NCBI GenBank assembly: GCA_964588285.1
Contig: CAZPNX010000009.1
Coordinates: 28,199 to 92,198 of the forward strand
Direction of reading: 5' to 3'
From: CAZPNX01 sp964588285
Lineage (GTDB): Bacteria; Edwardsbacteria; AC1; EtOH8
Length of the DNA: 64,000 nucleotides
Shown here: one piece after another, positions 27,024 to 35,733 of the stretch
Layout of the letters: each line of letters begins with the position of its first letter
Numbering within the stretch: position 1 is the first letter of the stretch
Position numbers and translations under genes: made by a program
The notes under the pieces: generated by a model
The model's input: only the letters and a program-made list of their open reading frames with translations
What the model was told of the DNA's origin: nothing
Database searches by the model: none

Positions 27024-28958
27024 TTACTTGCCCTCGTCCACCACCTTAAAGTCGGCGTCCTCGGCGCCTTCGGACTTCGGCGTTTGGGAGCCGGACCCGG
27101 GCTCCGGTCCGGGCTGGGCCTCTCCTCCTCCGGGCGCGCCCCCGGCCGCCTGCTGCTGGGCCGCCTTGGCGTAGACCGCCTCGCCGATCTTCCGGGCCGC
27201 GGCCGCCAGCTCGTCGGTGGCCGCCTTGATGGAGGTCAACGAATCGCCCTTGAGCTCGTTGCGCAGCCGGTTGATGGCCCCTTCGATCTTGCTCCGGTCG
27301 CCGGCCTCGATCTGCCCGCCGTACTCCCTCATGGTCTTCTCGGTCTCGTAGATCATGGCGTCGGCCTTGTTGCGGGCCTCGATCAGCTCGCGCTTGGCCC
27401 GGTCCTCGTCGGCGTGGGCCTCGGCGTCCTTTTGCATCCGCTCCACCTCTTCCTTGGTCAGGCCCGAGGAGGCCGTGATCTTGATGCTCTGGGCCTTGCC
27501 GGTGCCCAGATCCTTGGCCGAGACATGGAGGATGCCGTTGGCGTCGATGTCGAAGGTGACCTCGATCTGGGGGATGCCACGCGGCGCCGGCGGCAGACCC
27601 ACCAGGTCGAACCGGGCCAGGGTGCGGTTGTCCGAGGCCATCTCCCGCTCGCCCTGGAGCACGTGGATGGAGACGGCCGGCTGGTTGTCGGTGGCGGTGG
27701 AGAAGACCTGGCTCTTGCGGGTGGGGATGGTGGTGTTGCGCTCGATGAGACGGGTCATCACCTGGCCCAGGGTCTCGATGCCCAAAGACAGCGGGGTGAC
27801 GTCCAAGAGCAGCACGTCCTTGACCTCGCCCACCAGCACCCCGGCCTGGATGGCGGCCCCGATGGCCACCACCTCGTCCGGGTTGACGCTGCGGTTGGGC
27901 TCCCGGCCGAACAGCTGTTTGACCGTGTCCTGGACCTTGGGCATCCGTGTCATGCCTCCCACCAGCACCACCTCGTCGATGTCCGAGGTCTTCAGGCCGG
28001 CGTCATCCAGAGCCCGGCGGCAGGGACCGATGGTCCGGGTCACCAGATCGTCCACCAGCTGCTCCATCTTGGCCCGGGTCAGGGTCAGGTCCAAATGCTT
28101 GGCCCCCGAGGCGTCGGCGGTGATGAATGGCAGGTTGATGTTGGTCTGCATGGTGGTGGAGAGCTCGCACTTGGCCTTTTCGGCCGCCTCCTTTAGGCGC
28201 TGCATGGCCATCTTGTCGTTCTTGAGGTCGATGCCCTGGGACTTTTTGAACTCGTCCACCATCCAGTCGATGATCTTTTGATCGAAGTCGTCGCCTCCCA
28301 GATGGGTGTCTCCGTTGGTGGAGCGAACTTCGAAAACCCCCTCGCCCAGCTCCAGGATGGAGATGTCGAAGGTGCCGCCTCCCAGGTCGTAGACCGCGAT
28401 CTTGTGGGCCTTGCTCTTGTCCAGGCCGTAAGCCAGGCTGGCCGCGGTCGGCTCGTTGATGATGCGCAGCACTTCCAGCCCGGCGATCTGTCCGGCGTCC
28501 TTGGTGGCCTGTCGCTGGGAGTCGTTGAAATAGGCCGGGACGGTGATCACCGCCTGGGTGACCTTTTCTCCCAGATAGGCCTCGGCCGCCTCCTTGAGGT
28601 AGCGCAGCACTTTGGCCGAGATCTCGGGCGGGGAGAAGGTCTTGTCGGCCACCTTGACCCGGGCGTCGCCGTGCGGGCCCTCGATCACCTGGTAGGGCAC
28701 CAGCTTCCGCTCGCCCTCCACCTCGCCGAAGCGGCGGCCCATGAAACGCTTGATGGAGTAGACTGTGTTTTCCGGATTGGTGATGGCCTGGCGTTTGGCC
28801 ACCTGGCCCACCACCTCCTCGCCGCTTTTTAGAAAGCCCACCACCGAGGGGGTGGTCCTCAGTCCCTCCTGGTTGGGGATGACGGTGGGGTTGCCGCCCT
28901 CCATCACCGCCACGCAGGAATTGGTGGTGCCCAGGTCGATTCCGATTACCTTGCCCAT
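27024..28958 (-). CDS. dnaK: Chaperone DnaK (Hsp70)
   Basis: A 644-residue Hsp70. The ATPase domain shows IGIDLGTTNSCVAVMEGG at the N-terminus, the phosphate motif DLGGGTFDISI near 195 and the adenosine motif VGGMTRMPKVQ near 335. The linker VLLLDVTPL is followed by the substrate-binding domain and a lid. The C-terminal tail is rich in G, A, P and E and ends with EGAEDADFKVVDEGK, close to the usual EEVD-like acidic end of bacterial DnaK. It works with GrpE, encoded just upstream, and DnaJ. It has its own promoter overlapping the grpE stop codon. Confidence 0.98.
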   Translation of the reverse strand: MGKVIGIDLGTTNSCVAVMEGGNPTVIPNQEGLRTTPSVVGFLKSGEEVVGQVAKRQAITNPENTVYSIKRFMGRRFGEVEGERKLVPYQVIEGPHGDARVKVADKTFSPPEISAKVLRYLKEAAEAYLGEKVTQAVITVPAYFNDSQRQATKDAGQIAGLEVLRIINEPTAASLAYGLDKSKAHKIAVYDLGGGTFDISILELGEGVFEVRSTNGDTHLGGDDFDQKIIDWMVDEFKKSQGIDLKNDKMAMQRLKEAAEKAKCELSTTMQTNINLPFITADASGAKHLDLTLTRAKMEQLVDDLVTRTIGPCRRALDDAGLKTSDIDEVVLVGGMTRMPKVQDTVKQLFGREPNRSVNPDEVVAIGAAIQAGVLVGEVKDVLLLDVTPLSLGIETLGQVMTRLIERNTTIPTRKSQVFSTATDNQPAVSIHVLQGEREMASDNRTLARFDLVGLPPAPRGIPQIEVTFDIDANGILHVSAKDLGTGKAQSIKITASSGLTKEEVERMQKDAEAHADEDRAKRELIEARNKADAMIYETEKTMREYGGQIEAGDRSKIEGAINRLRNELKGDSLTSIKAATDELAAAARKIGEAVYAKAAQQQAAGGAPGGGEAQPGPEPGSGSQTPKSEGAEDADFKVVDEGK

Positions 28959-29003
28959 GTTATATCGCTTCTCCTTTTCTGTTTCCGTTTTGCATTTTAT
29001 CTC

Positions 29004-29032
29004 AATATAACCGGTCGCTACTGATTTTTCAA
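29004..29032 (-). promoter_or_regulatory. dnaK promoter overlapping the grpE stop codon
   Basis: On the minus strand TTGAAA (29027-29032), 17 bp, TATATT (29004-29009). The -35 overlaps the grpE stop. This would allow dnaK transcription independent of grpE. No CIRCE inverted repeat is present. Confidence 0.6.
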
Positions 29033-29646
29033 GTGGCCTGGCCTTCTTTAGAATCGATCCTCTCTGTTTCCCCGTTCTGGTCGATTTCTGGCGGGACTGG
29101 TTGTTCCTCCAGCGGCGTTCGGCGCTTGGAGACCGTCACCCGGGCATGGCGCAGCACCTTGCCACGATAGGCAAATCCCTTTTCGATCTCGTCCAGCACC
29201 GTGTTCGGCTCGTGGTCGTCGGTCTCGATGACCAGCATGGCTTCGTGCCGGTTGGGATCGAACTCCTCGCCCTTGCTGTTGAACTCCTTTAAGCCCTCCT
29301 GCTCCAGCAGGTCGTGGATCTGCTGGTCGATGAGTTTGATGCCCTGGTAGAAGGACTCGAAGGCCTCGTCTTTCTGCCCGTTGTTCTTGGCCGCCTCCAA
29401 TGCCCGGTCGAAGTTGTCCAGCACCGGCAGCAGCTTGGCCAGCAGGTTGCGGTTGGCCTCGGCCTCCCTCTCCTGATACTCCTTGGCCACCCGCTTGCGG
29501 AAGTTGTCCAGCTCGGCCATGGCCCGCAGATACTTGTCGAAGTTCTCGTCGGCCAGCTGCTTCTGGTATTCCGCCCGTCCCAGCAACTCTTTAAGTCGTT
29601 GCCTTAATTTTGGATACAATGGGGGCCGCCCTTTGCTTTCTGTCAC
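29029..29646 (-). CDS. grpE: Nucleotide exchange factor GrpE
   Basis: A 205-residue GrpE. The long N-terminal coiled coil (about 10-85) is followed by LLPVLDNFDRALEAA and a C-terminal beta domain with the signature FDPNRHEAML, VLDEIEKGFAYRGKVLRHARVTVSK. It releases ADP from DnaK. The start is GTG at 29646, preceded by TAGGAG at good spacing. A C-terminal extension of about 25 acidic and polar residues is longer than usual. Confidence 0.95.
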   Translation of the reverse strand: MTESKGRPPLYPKLRQRLKELLGRAEYQKQLADENFDKYLRAMAELDNFRKRVAKEYQEREAEANRNLLAKLLPVLDNFDRALEAAKNNGQKDEAFESFYQGIKLIDQQIHDLLEQEGLKEFNSKGEEFDPNRHEAMLVIETDDHEPNTVLDEIEKGFAYRGKVLRHARVTVSKRRTPLEEQPVPPEIDQNGETERIDSKEGQAT

Positions 29647-29705
29647 GTTTTCTCCTAATCGAAAAACGGGCCATTGCGGGCGCCCTGGCCCTCTAAGTCA
29701 TTATA

Positions 29706-29734
29706 AATATAACCATTAAAAGGTGATTTGTCAA
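29706..29734 (-). promoter_or_regulatory. grpE promoter, near-consensus sigma-70
   Basis: On the minus strand TTGACA (29729-29734), 17 bp, TATATT (29706-29711), with a start about 55 bp before the grpE GTG. No heat-shock sigma-32 consensus and no CIRCE element are seen between this and grpE. Confidence 0.75.
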
Positions 29735-29761
29735 GGAGAAATATCAATGCGGAAAACAGAA

Positions 29762-29786
29762 GAAGGCCGGCTGTTCGCCGGCCTTC
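29762..29786. terminator. Perfect 10 bp hairpin terminator
   Basis: GAAGGCCGGC (29762-29771), 5-nt loop, GCCGGCCTTC (29777-29786). It lies 20 bp after the stop of the FlgD-domain protein (minus strand), followed on that strand by TTCTGTTTTCC. It may also insulate the grpE promoter. Confidence 0.7.
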
Positions 29787-29805
29787 TTTGCCCGTTTTAT
29801 TGAGT

Positions 29806-32220
29806 TTATCTGACCAAGGTCATCTTTTTAGTCCGGTTGAACTCACCCGCTTCCAGCCTGTATAGATAGACGCCATTGGCCGCCTTCTGACCGCTTTTAT
29901 CTTTACCGTCCCAGATTGCCCGATGATGCCCGGCTTGTTTTTCCCCATCCTCCAAGGTCCTTACCAATTGTCCCAGGGTGTTGTATACCTTCAAGCTCAC
30001 CTTTCCCGGCTTGGCCAGTTGATAGCTGATGGCAGTAGTCCTGTTGAAAGGATTGGGAACGCTGGGCAGAAGTTCGTAGCGATAGGACAACGTCATCGGC
30101 CCCGACTCTGTCTCCTGCATGCCTCCGGCCTTATCGCCCTTGCCGGTGTTGTATTCCACTATCTCCAAGGCGGAACAGACCGCATACTCGCCCTTGATCT
30201 TGCTGACGGTTATATCAACCGCCCCATCGTTCAGGCATTGCCGCGGTATCTCGCGCTCCACGACCACCACCGTGGTGTCCGCCAGATGCACCGTACCGAA
30301 CGAGACCTGATCGCACTTTGGCATCAAAAGCCAGTTATTGGAGGTATTTGTGTTCCCAGAACCGGTCGATCGGTAGAACACCATCTTGGCCTTGTACCGG
30401 TTGTCCGGATTCAGGCCCTCGAAGCGGTACTTAAGCTCCTCGGGGTGGTAGTCCACGGTCATGTAGGCACCGGCCCCGTAGCAAAGTCCGCCCGCCCGCT
30501 GGGTGCAGTAGGCCGAGGCCTGGTCGGTCCTGGGGTATATTCCGTACAAAGGCACGGGGCTTATTTTTATGTTTACGGATTTGACCAAGGGCGGCAAAAT
30601 GGCCTTGGCGCTGTCCGGAAACGCCTCGGTCCACAGGATGTAGAGCGAGTGTTCCGGCCATTTATTGGAGAAAGCAACACAAGGATAGCCCGACTGGCCC
30701 TCGGAAGCTGTGGATATGTTGCGCACATGCGTCTCCCAGCCGTTCGCGTACTCGCCCAGGTAGTGGATGTCGTAATCGCCATTGTCATGATGCCCGGCGT
30801 AGAGGTACTGGCCGGCCGCCGCCGCCACCGGGTACTGGTAATCCCCGGTTTCTGAGGAAGCGATCACCCGTTCCCCGCCCCAGCCATATTCCGTCCTTGC
30901 CCGGGTTACGATGTTATGACGGCCTGGTTCCAGACCTTTGGCGTTTTCGTCCTGTTCCTGCCAAACAACCGAAACCCTGTCACCATAGACTTCCACAATG
31001 GGATGGATGGCGTTTTGACCCGGCTGGGAGAGCTCGATGATCTCACCCTCCCCTGCCTTCCAGAACCGCACCACTCCGTCCCGGCTCCAGGCCACCGTCA
31101 GGTTTCCGGCACGGTCCAATGCCAGCGAAGGCGACTTGAACGCCGTCAGACCTCCCTGGTCTATGGGCGTTGGGGCCAGCTGGCCTCCGCCCGGCGAGCC
31201 CTGGGCGATGTTCACCAAGCTTCCCGAGGGCGAGCTGCTGACCCAGCCGGCGTACTGGCTGTTGCTTAACCGGTCTATTTCGAAGGACAGGTAGCTTATC
31301 GTCTCGTCCGGCTGGCCCTGGTAGACTGTCTGGGGCTGGCCCCAGGCCCCGGCCTCCTGCTTCTCGGCCATCATCAGGCCGCTGCCCGAAACGTAGCAGA
31401 TGGAGGGCAGCAGCTCCCCGGACTTGGACTCCGAGGCCCGCAGGCCTATGGCCGGGTTAGCGCCTAAGCCCACTGCCGTCTTTTCCGGCCAGGTCTCGCC
31501 CTGGTCGATCGAGGAAGTGTGATAGACGGTGTCTCCTGATGTGTACGTTACATGAAGTGTCCCAGTGTCGTCTATAACAATTTTCTTTCCATTGGAGTAG
31601 GCCGTGGCCTCGGAGCTTTGGACAGTGGCCACGATGGGGTCGCCGGAAACCTCAGGCTTTATTATTACTGCATTAGATGTTACTTGGGTTTTCCCATCGT
31701 TGGCAATAATGCGGTAGCCCGTGCCGGATGTATGTGGCAGATGCTGATAACGATACGAGGTGGCCGTAGTTGTGAACATGTTTGACCAGGTTCCGGTCGT
31801 AGAGTACGGCTCCATAATTTGCAGGGTGTATTTTTCCTGTATCGTGCCCTGGGTGCACCCCCAGGAAAGGTTTACATAGCCTGCGGGCACCTTTGAGCCT
31901 GAATACGGCTCATAATAGCCGCTTATTGAGGCGTTGCTGGGGGCGGTGTAGGGTATGAAAGCAGTGTATTGAAACACGGCATTGGCGGAGTTTTCGTACG
32001 GGTACCAGCCCACATATTGACCCGCAGTGTTGTATACCTTGTAAATATATGTGCGAAGCTGGCAACCTGTTTTTGATACTGTGCCGGGAACGACTTCGGT
32101 AAATGGCAGCGCGTGATTCGAAACATTGGCGTTGTAACCGTTGCTGCCACAGCCCCGACCCCAGACAGTCGGCACGATATTATAGGCTGAGGGGAATGTT
32201 ATGCTTTTCCTTATATTCAT
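29806..32220 (-). CDS. C-terminal part of a frameshifted secreted subtilase (FlgD-like sorting domain)
   Basis: 804 codons of open frame. The beginning (SITFPSAYNIVPTVWGRGC ... GCQLRTYIYKVYN) resembles the domain that follows the catalytic domain in related secreted subtilases. A fibronectin-like domain follows (about 95-170), then a six-bladed sialidase-like region with repeated SIDQGETWPE and LALDRAGNLTVAWS patterns. A carbohydrate-binding-like domain and an FlgD-like sorting domain end the protein (LPSVPNPFNRTTAI, VYNTLGQLVRTL, WDGKDKSGQKAANGVYLYRL, MTLVR). There is no signal peptide. The frame overlaps the protease frame by 41 bp in the +1 register, so the two frames were very probably one gene of about 1,280 codons. 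Confidence 0.72.
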   Translation of the reverse strand: MNIRKSITFPSAYNIVPTVWGRGCGSNGYNANVSNHALPFTEVVPGTVSKTGCQLRTYIYKVYNTAGQYVGWYPYENSANAVFQYTAFIPYTAPSNASISGYYEPYSGSKVPAGYVNLSWGCTQGTIQEKYTLQIMEPYSTTGTWSNMFTTTATSYRYQHLPHTSGTGYRIIANDGKTQVTSNAVIIKPEVSGDPIVATVQSSEATAYSNGKKIVIDDTGTLHVTYTSGDTVYHTSSIDQGETWPEKTAVGLGANPAIGLRASESKSGELLPSICYVSGSGLMMAEKQEAGAWGQPQTVYQGQPDETISYLSFEIDRLSNSQYAGWVSSSPSGSLVNIAQGSPGGGQLAPTPIDQGGLTAFKSPSLALDRAGNLTVAWSRDGVVRFWKAGEGEIIELSQPGQNAIHPIVEVYGDRVSVVWQEQDENAKGLEPGRHNIVTRARTEYGWGGERVIASSETGDYQYPVAAAAGQYLYAGHHDNGDYDIHYLGEYANGWETHVRNISTASEGQSGYPCVAFSNKWPEHSLYILWTEAFPDSAKAILPPLVKSVNIKISPVPLYGIYPRTDQASAYCTQRAGGLCYGAGAYMTVDYHPEELKYRFEGLNPDNRYKAKMVFYRSTGSGNTNTSNNWLLMPKCDQVSFGTVHLADTTVVVVEREIPRQCLNDGAVDITVSKIKGEYAVCSALEIVEYNTGKGDKAGGMQETESGPMTLSYRYELLPSVPNPFNRTTAISYQLAKPGKVSLKVYNTLGQLVRTLEDGEKQAGHHRAIWDGKDKSGQKAANGVYLYRLEAGEFNRTKKMTLVR

Positions 32221-33643
32221 GCCTATATGCCAAATATGCGCCGTCAGTCAAACCGGGCACGCTGTAAAAAGCCATGCTGATAAGGCTTGACGAGCCGACG
32301 TTTGACCCGCCGCTGGCCGACCATTGGTTAACGCAGTAGTTGGGGCCAAGCATTTCCAATGCCCTGCGGGCATTGATGCGACCTGTACCGTATTCTTGAT
32401 CCCAACCAGCAGGTCCTTTGTCATCCGCAGACAACCTGATGATCTGCTCGATATCATCGTTGGAGAGGTTCGGGTTATACCCTTTTAGCAGCGACGCCAG
32501 TCCGGTGACATGGGGCGCGGCCATGGATGTGCCTGACATGTAATCATAATAACCGTAATAGTTGGTATATGGCATAGTGCTGATGATAAAACTTCCTGGC
32601 GCAACAACATCTATATGGTTGCCATAAGATGAATAGCTAGCTCTATACTCATTAACCCCTTCATCGTCTAGCCGGGTTGCGCCAACAGCAATTATACCCT
32701 GACCAAACGCAGCCGGATAATGTGGCACATCATTACCCGTGTTGCCCATAGCAACCACAGCAGCTCTATTCATCTTATAAGCATTTGCCAAAGCCCCACG
32801 TACTATGGTTGAATAACGGGGGTTCCCACTACCATCTGTTAAACCCCAGCTATTGTTCAATACATGGGCGCCGGCGTTGACCGCATCCACTATAGCCTGA
32901 TATGTCCCCGCATCACCAGATACGTTGTCAACCCTTTGCGAGATGATCTGCGCGTTCCAATCAACGCCTGCAACGCCAGTTAAATTATTCGCTTTGGCGG
33001 CTGCAATGCCTGCTACATGGAACCCATGACCATCCCACCCCCAGTCTGCGTCGCCGCTTACTTTGCCCGAAAGATCCTCGTGCCAGTTTTCCACGCCGCC
33101 GTCTATGATGCCTATTTTTATCGAACTGCTGCCCCTGAAAATATCCCAGGCCTCGGGCGCGTCAATATCGCAATCGTACGCTTGGTTGAGTCCCCACTGC
33201 AATGGAAAATGCGGATCGTTGGGCGCGACATAAGGCGTGGCAATGCCGTTGGGTTCGGCGAACACAACCTCGGGCTGCTTCGATAATTCGGAAACAAGCC
33301 CGTCCCTCTTTGCCTTATCGGCAAGTTTCAGAGTATAGATGCCGCTGATGTCAAACAATTTTATCCTTGCTCCGTCTTCGGCTGTGTATAATGTGTCGGT
33401 CGTCTTGATGCCGGAAAATGTTGTGGATATTGCGCTGACGCCGTTGTTTTGAAGAATCTGCCCGATCTCTGGAGGCGTGAAAACCGCATCTTTCAACGCC
33501 GTTATTTCAGCGCCAGTGCCCGTCGTCATTTTAACCGTGCCCGGAACGAACTTGACTATGACTTCGTCCGAGTAGTCGTTGGTTTGCGCAACGGCATTCG
33601 CAAATGCCAGCGCTGCGATCACCAGGATGGTGGCGGTCTTCAT
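32180..33643 (-). CDS. Secreted subtilisin-like (S8) protease, cut by a frameshift near its end
   Basis: 487 residues with a signal peptide (MKTATILVIAALAFANAVA), an inhibitor-type propeptide and an S8 catalytic domain. The catalytic Asp is in IGIIDGGVENWHEDL, His in DWGWDGHGFHVAGIAA, the oxyanion Asn in LNNSWG and Ser in GTSMAAPHVTG. After AYLAYRHEY the frame runs only ten codons to a stop, while the expected continuation (RKSITFP ... WGRG) is in the +1 frame from about 32220. It would be secreted but lack its sorting domain unless the frames are joined by slippage, or the break is a sequence error. Confidence 0.85.
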   Translation of the reverse strand: MKTATILVIAALAFANAVAQTNDYSDEVIVKFVPGTVKMTTGTGAEITALKDAVFTPPEIGQILQNNGVSAISTTFSGIKTTDTLYTAEDGARIKLFDISGIYTLKLADKAKRDGLVSELSKQPEVVFAEPNGIATPYVAPNDPHFPLQWGLNQAYDCDIDAPEAWDIFRGSSSIKIGIIDGGVENWHEDLSGKVSGDADWGWDGHGFHVAGIAAAKANNLTGVAGVDWNAQIISQRVDNVSGDAGTYQAIVDAVNAGAHVLNNSWGLTDGSGNPRYSTIVRGALANAYKMNRAAVVAMGNTGNDVPHYPAAFGQGIIAVGATRLDDEGVNEYRASYSSYGNHIDVVAPGSFIISTMPYTNYYGYYDYMSGTSMAAPHVTGLASLLKGYNPNLSNDDIEQIIRLSADDKGPAGWDQEYGTGRINARRALEMLGPNYCVNQWSASGGSNVGSSSLISMAFYSVPGLTDGAYLAYRHEYKEKHNIPLSL

Positions 33644-33659
33644 GAAACTTCTCCTTTTG

Positions 33660-34622
33660 TTAATATGTTCTTGGATGCCAGTTAAAGGTTAATTGTCTTT
33701 TATTTGTGCCGTCGGCGTTCATAATCCAGATAGCACCGTTATAAGACGAATACACCCGCCAATCATATCGGGTATATGCAATCTTGCTGCCGTCCGGCGA
33801 CCAGCAAGGGGCTTCACCACCCTCGGTGGTAAGTTTTACTTTGTTTGTGCCGTCGTCATTCATTACCCATATTTGTGGCGCTTCCCCTGAAGATTGGGAA
33901 CTCCATACAATTCTATTGCCATTAGGGGAAACTTTGGGCAAGTAATCCGTCTCAGAATTATTAGTAACCCTTAATGGATTTTGACCGGTAGAATCCATTA
34001 TAAATATTTCTGACGAAAATACATTGCCGCCCGGATAACGAATGTGAACGATGCGACTATCCGGTGTCCAATCAGGCATACGCCACTCACCTACTTGGTG
34101 TTGACTTATGTCTTTTTTGTTTGAACCGTCATCATTCATAATCCAAATTACATTGGCGCCCAATGAGTCATTGTAATTTGTGTCCCAGGCGATTTTTTTA
34201 CCATCGGGACTGCAGCTTGGAAAACAATTCACTCCGCCCGTTGTAAGCTGCACTATATTCTGCCCGTTGCTGTCGGCCACATATATTTGTTTATTAAGGG
34301 TAAAAGCTAATTTACCGCCGGCAGGGCTCCAATCGGGCGCACTGCCGCCCGAAATTAAACGCCTTCTTCCTGTGCCGTCAACGTTTATCAGCCATATGCC
34401 CAACGACTCCGGCCAAAAGGTATAACCTCCGGATTCGCTAACATAAGTTGTGCCCAGGGAGAAATAGGCTATTTTACTGCCGTCGGGCGACCAGGCTGGA
34501 TAATCGTCTATAATCGGGTATACTGGTGTCGGGGGTGCTACGCCGCCGCCATCGGTTGGGTTCTTCGTGCAGCCGGCAAAAGCTGTCAAAACCATTGCTG
34601 CAAGAAAAAATGTGTGCTTCAT
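33660..34622 (-). CDS. Lipoprotein with WD40-like (PD40/TolB-type) beta-propeller
   Basis: A 320-residue lipoprotein. The signal peptide ends in the lipobox LTAFAGC (C18). Six or seven propeller repeats follow, each with the PD40 signature (SPDGSKIAY, SCSPDGKKIAWDTN, SPNGNRIVWSS, SPDGSKIAYTR) and linking IWIMNDDGTNK motifs. Such propellers act as protein-interaction or sensing domains; no partner is known. Transcription is predicted from an unusual promoter with a run of ten G (34647-34677), so expression may be phase variable. GGAAGGA precedes the ATG. Confidence 0.85.
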   Translation of the reverse strand: MKHTFFLAAMVLTAFAGCTKNPTDGGGVAPPTPVYPIIDDYPAWSPDGSKIAYFSLGTTYVSESGGYTFWPESLGIWLINVDGTGRRRLISGGSAPDWSPAGGKLAFTLNKQIYVADSNGQNIVQLTTGGVNCFPSCSPDGKKIAWDTNYNDSLGANVIWIMNDDGSNKKDISQHQVGEWRMPDWTPDSRIVHIRYPGGNVFSSEIFIMDSTGQNPLRVTNNSETDYLPKVSPNGNRIVWSSQSSGEAPQIWVMNDDGTNKVKLTTEGGEAPCWSPDGSKIAYTRYDWRVYSSYNGAIWIMNADGTNKRQLTFNWHPRTY

Positions 34623-34646
34623 ATCTTCCTTCCTTCGGCGTTCGTA

Positions 34647-34677
34647 ATTATACTACCCCCCCCCCTATGTTTGTCAA
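34647..34677 (-). promoter_or_regulatory. Promoter with G10 tract between -35 and -10
   Basis: On the minus strand perfect TTGACA (34672-34677) and perfect TATAAT (34647-34652) are separated by 19 bp, of which ten are an unbroken G tract (34656-34665). Loss of two G would give the optimal 17 bp. The start point would lie about 20 nt before the lipoprotein ATG. The layout matches known slipped-strand phase-variable promoters. Confidence 0.75.
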
Positions 34678-34872
34678 GGGAAAAATACGGGAGATCAAGA
34701 AAAATTATTGTCCAGCAGGCCTTGCTACTATCAGTATATATACAATTTTCGTGCCAAAAAGCATTGCTTTTTCCGGACGGCGTTTAAGCTTAAGATCGCC
34801 ACAACATTACACCGGCAAAAAGTTTCGTTGTATTGTTTTCACACCCGTCAATCCTCCTTTTTCAGCCCACAA

Positions 34873-34973
34873 ATGTCGCCGACGTGTCGCCGGAAAGTGT
34901 GCAACTTGTTGCATGTTATAATATAACAGGATCGGCGACATGTCGCCATCCGGCGACTGGGATGTCGCCGGAT
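34873..34973. repeat. Cluster of six GTCGCC/GGCGAC dyads upstream of the ECF sigma gene
   Basis: About 100 bp carries six copies of GTCGCC or its complement, in pairs: 10 bp arms at 34873-34882/34932-34941, a perfect 14 bp palindrome at 34934-34947, and 10 bp arms at 34948-34957/34964-34973. Smaller dyads lie between (GCAACTTGTTGC at 34901-34912 and TGTTAT..ATAACA at 34914-34928). It lies in the 532 bp divergent gap between the lipoprotein and ECF sigma genes, otherwise empty of genes. It could be an operator array, a recombination site or a palindromic repeat. Confidence 0.6.
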
Positions 34974-35154
34974 GGCCTCGCTTCGCTAACACATTGCGTA
35001 TACATTTTTACCCGCAAGGCTTTATCTACCGTCCCTTCCTCCCCAGATACACCGCCCAGCCGCTGCTATATTGACTTTTATCGTTTTTTCTCTTACCATT
35101 AACTTCGCCGGTTCAACTTTTTGAATCCTTTTTCCCCCCACCGCATCTAAACAC

Positions 35155-35733
35155 ATGAAGGAACAAGACCGCCAGGAAGCTCTTTTGATCTCCCGGGCCA
35201 GGGGAGGCGACCACCGGGCCTTCGAATCCCTGGTGCGCCTGCACCAGCGGCCTGTGTACAGCCTGGCCTACAGGATGCTGGGGAACCCCGAGGACGCCGA
35301 GGACGTGCTTCAGGAAACCTTTGTGGCGCTATACCGCAGCCTTCCCAGGTTCCGCGGAAGCTCCAGCCTCTCCACCTATCTTCACCGGCTGGCGGCCAAC
35401 TTCAGCCTGATGAAGCTTCGGCGGCGGCGCAGCCGGCATGAGAAGCAGCATCAGGGTCTGGACCAGGAGCTGGAAAGGCCGGATCCCCAGGCCTTCTCGC
35501 TGGACAAATACCTGGATTCTGAGGCTAAGGCATTGCTTAAAAGGTTCCTTTGGGAACTGAAGGAAGGCGAACGGGCGGCGGTGGTGCTGGGCGATATCGA
35601 GGGGTTCCGGGACCGGGAGGCCTCTAAAATGCTGGGCCTCGGGCTTTCGGCTTACAAGTCCAGACTGCGACGCGGCCGGGAAAATCTCAGAAAAAAGCTT
35701 TTACCCTATCTTAAACAAACGGAAATACCATAA
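35155..35733 (+). CDS. ECF-type RNA polymerase sigma factor
   Basis: A 192-residue sigma factor with region 2 (FESLVRLHQRPVYSLAYRML, GNPEDAEDVLQETFVALYRS) and region 4 (VVLGDIEGFRDREASKMLGL, KSRLRRGRENLRKKL), and no regions 1 or 3, as in ECF sigmas. It overlaps the next gene, a zinc-binding anti-sigma, by one base (TAATG), the classic pair layout. The following genes are redox-defence genes, which suggests its regulon. No clear Shine-Dalgarno is seen before the ATG. The family resembles SigR/SigE-like factors, but I cannot place the subgroup. Confidence 0.92.
   Translation: MKEQDRQEALLISRARGGDHRAFESLVRLHQRPVYSLAYRMLGNPEDAEDVLQETFVALYRSLPRFRGSSSLSTYLHRLAANFSLMKLRRRRSRHEKQHQGLDQELERPDPQAFSLDKYLDSEAKALLKRFLWELKEGERAAVVLGDIEGFRDREASKMLGLGLSAYKSRLRRGRENLRKKLLPYLKQTEIP

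Noticed and set aside
29647..29705. CIRCE/HrcA or sigma-32 heat-shock element before grpE
   Set aside because: No TTAGCACTC-N9-GAGTGCTAA repeat or sigma-32 consensus is present; the promoter is standard sigma-70.
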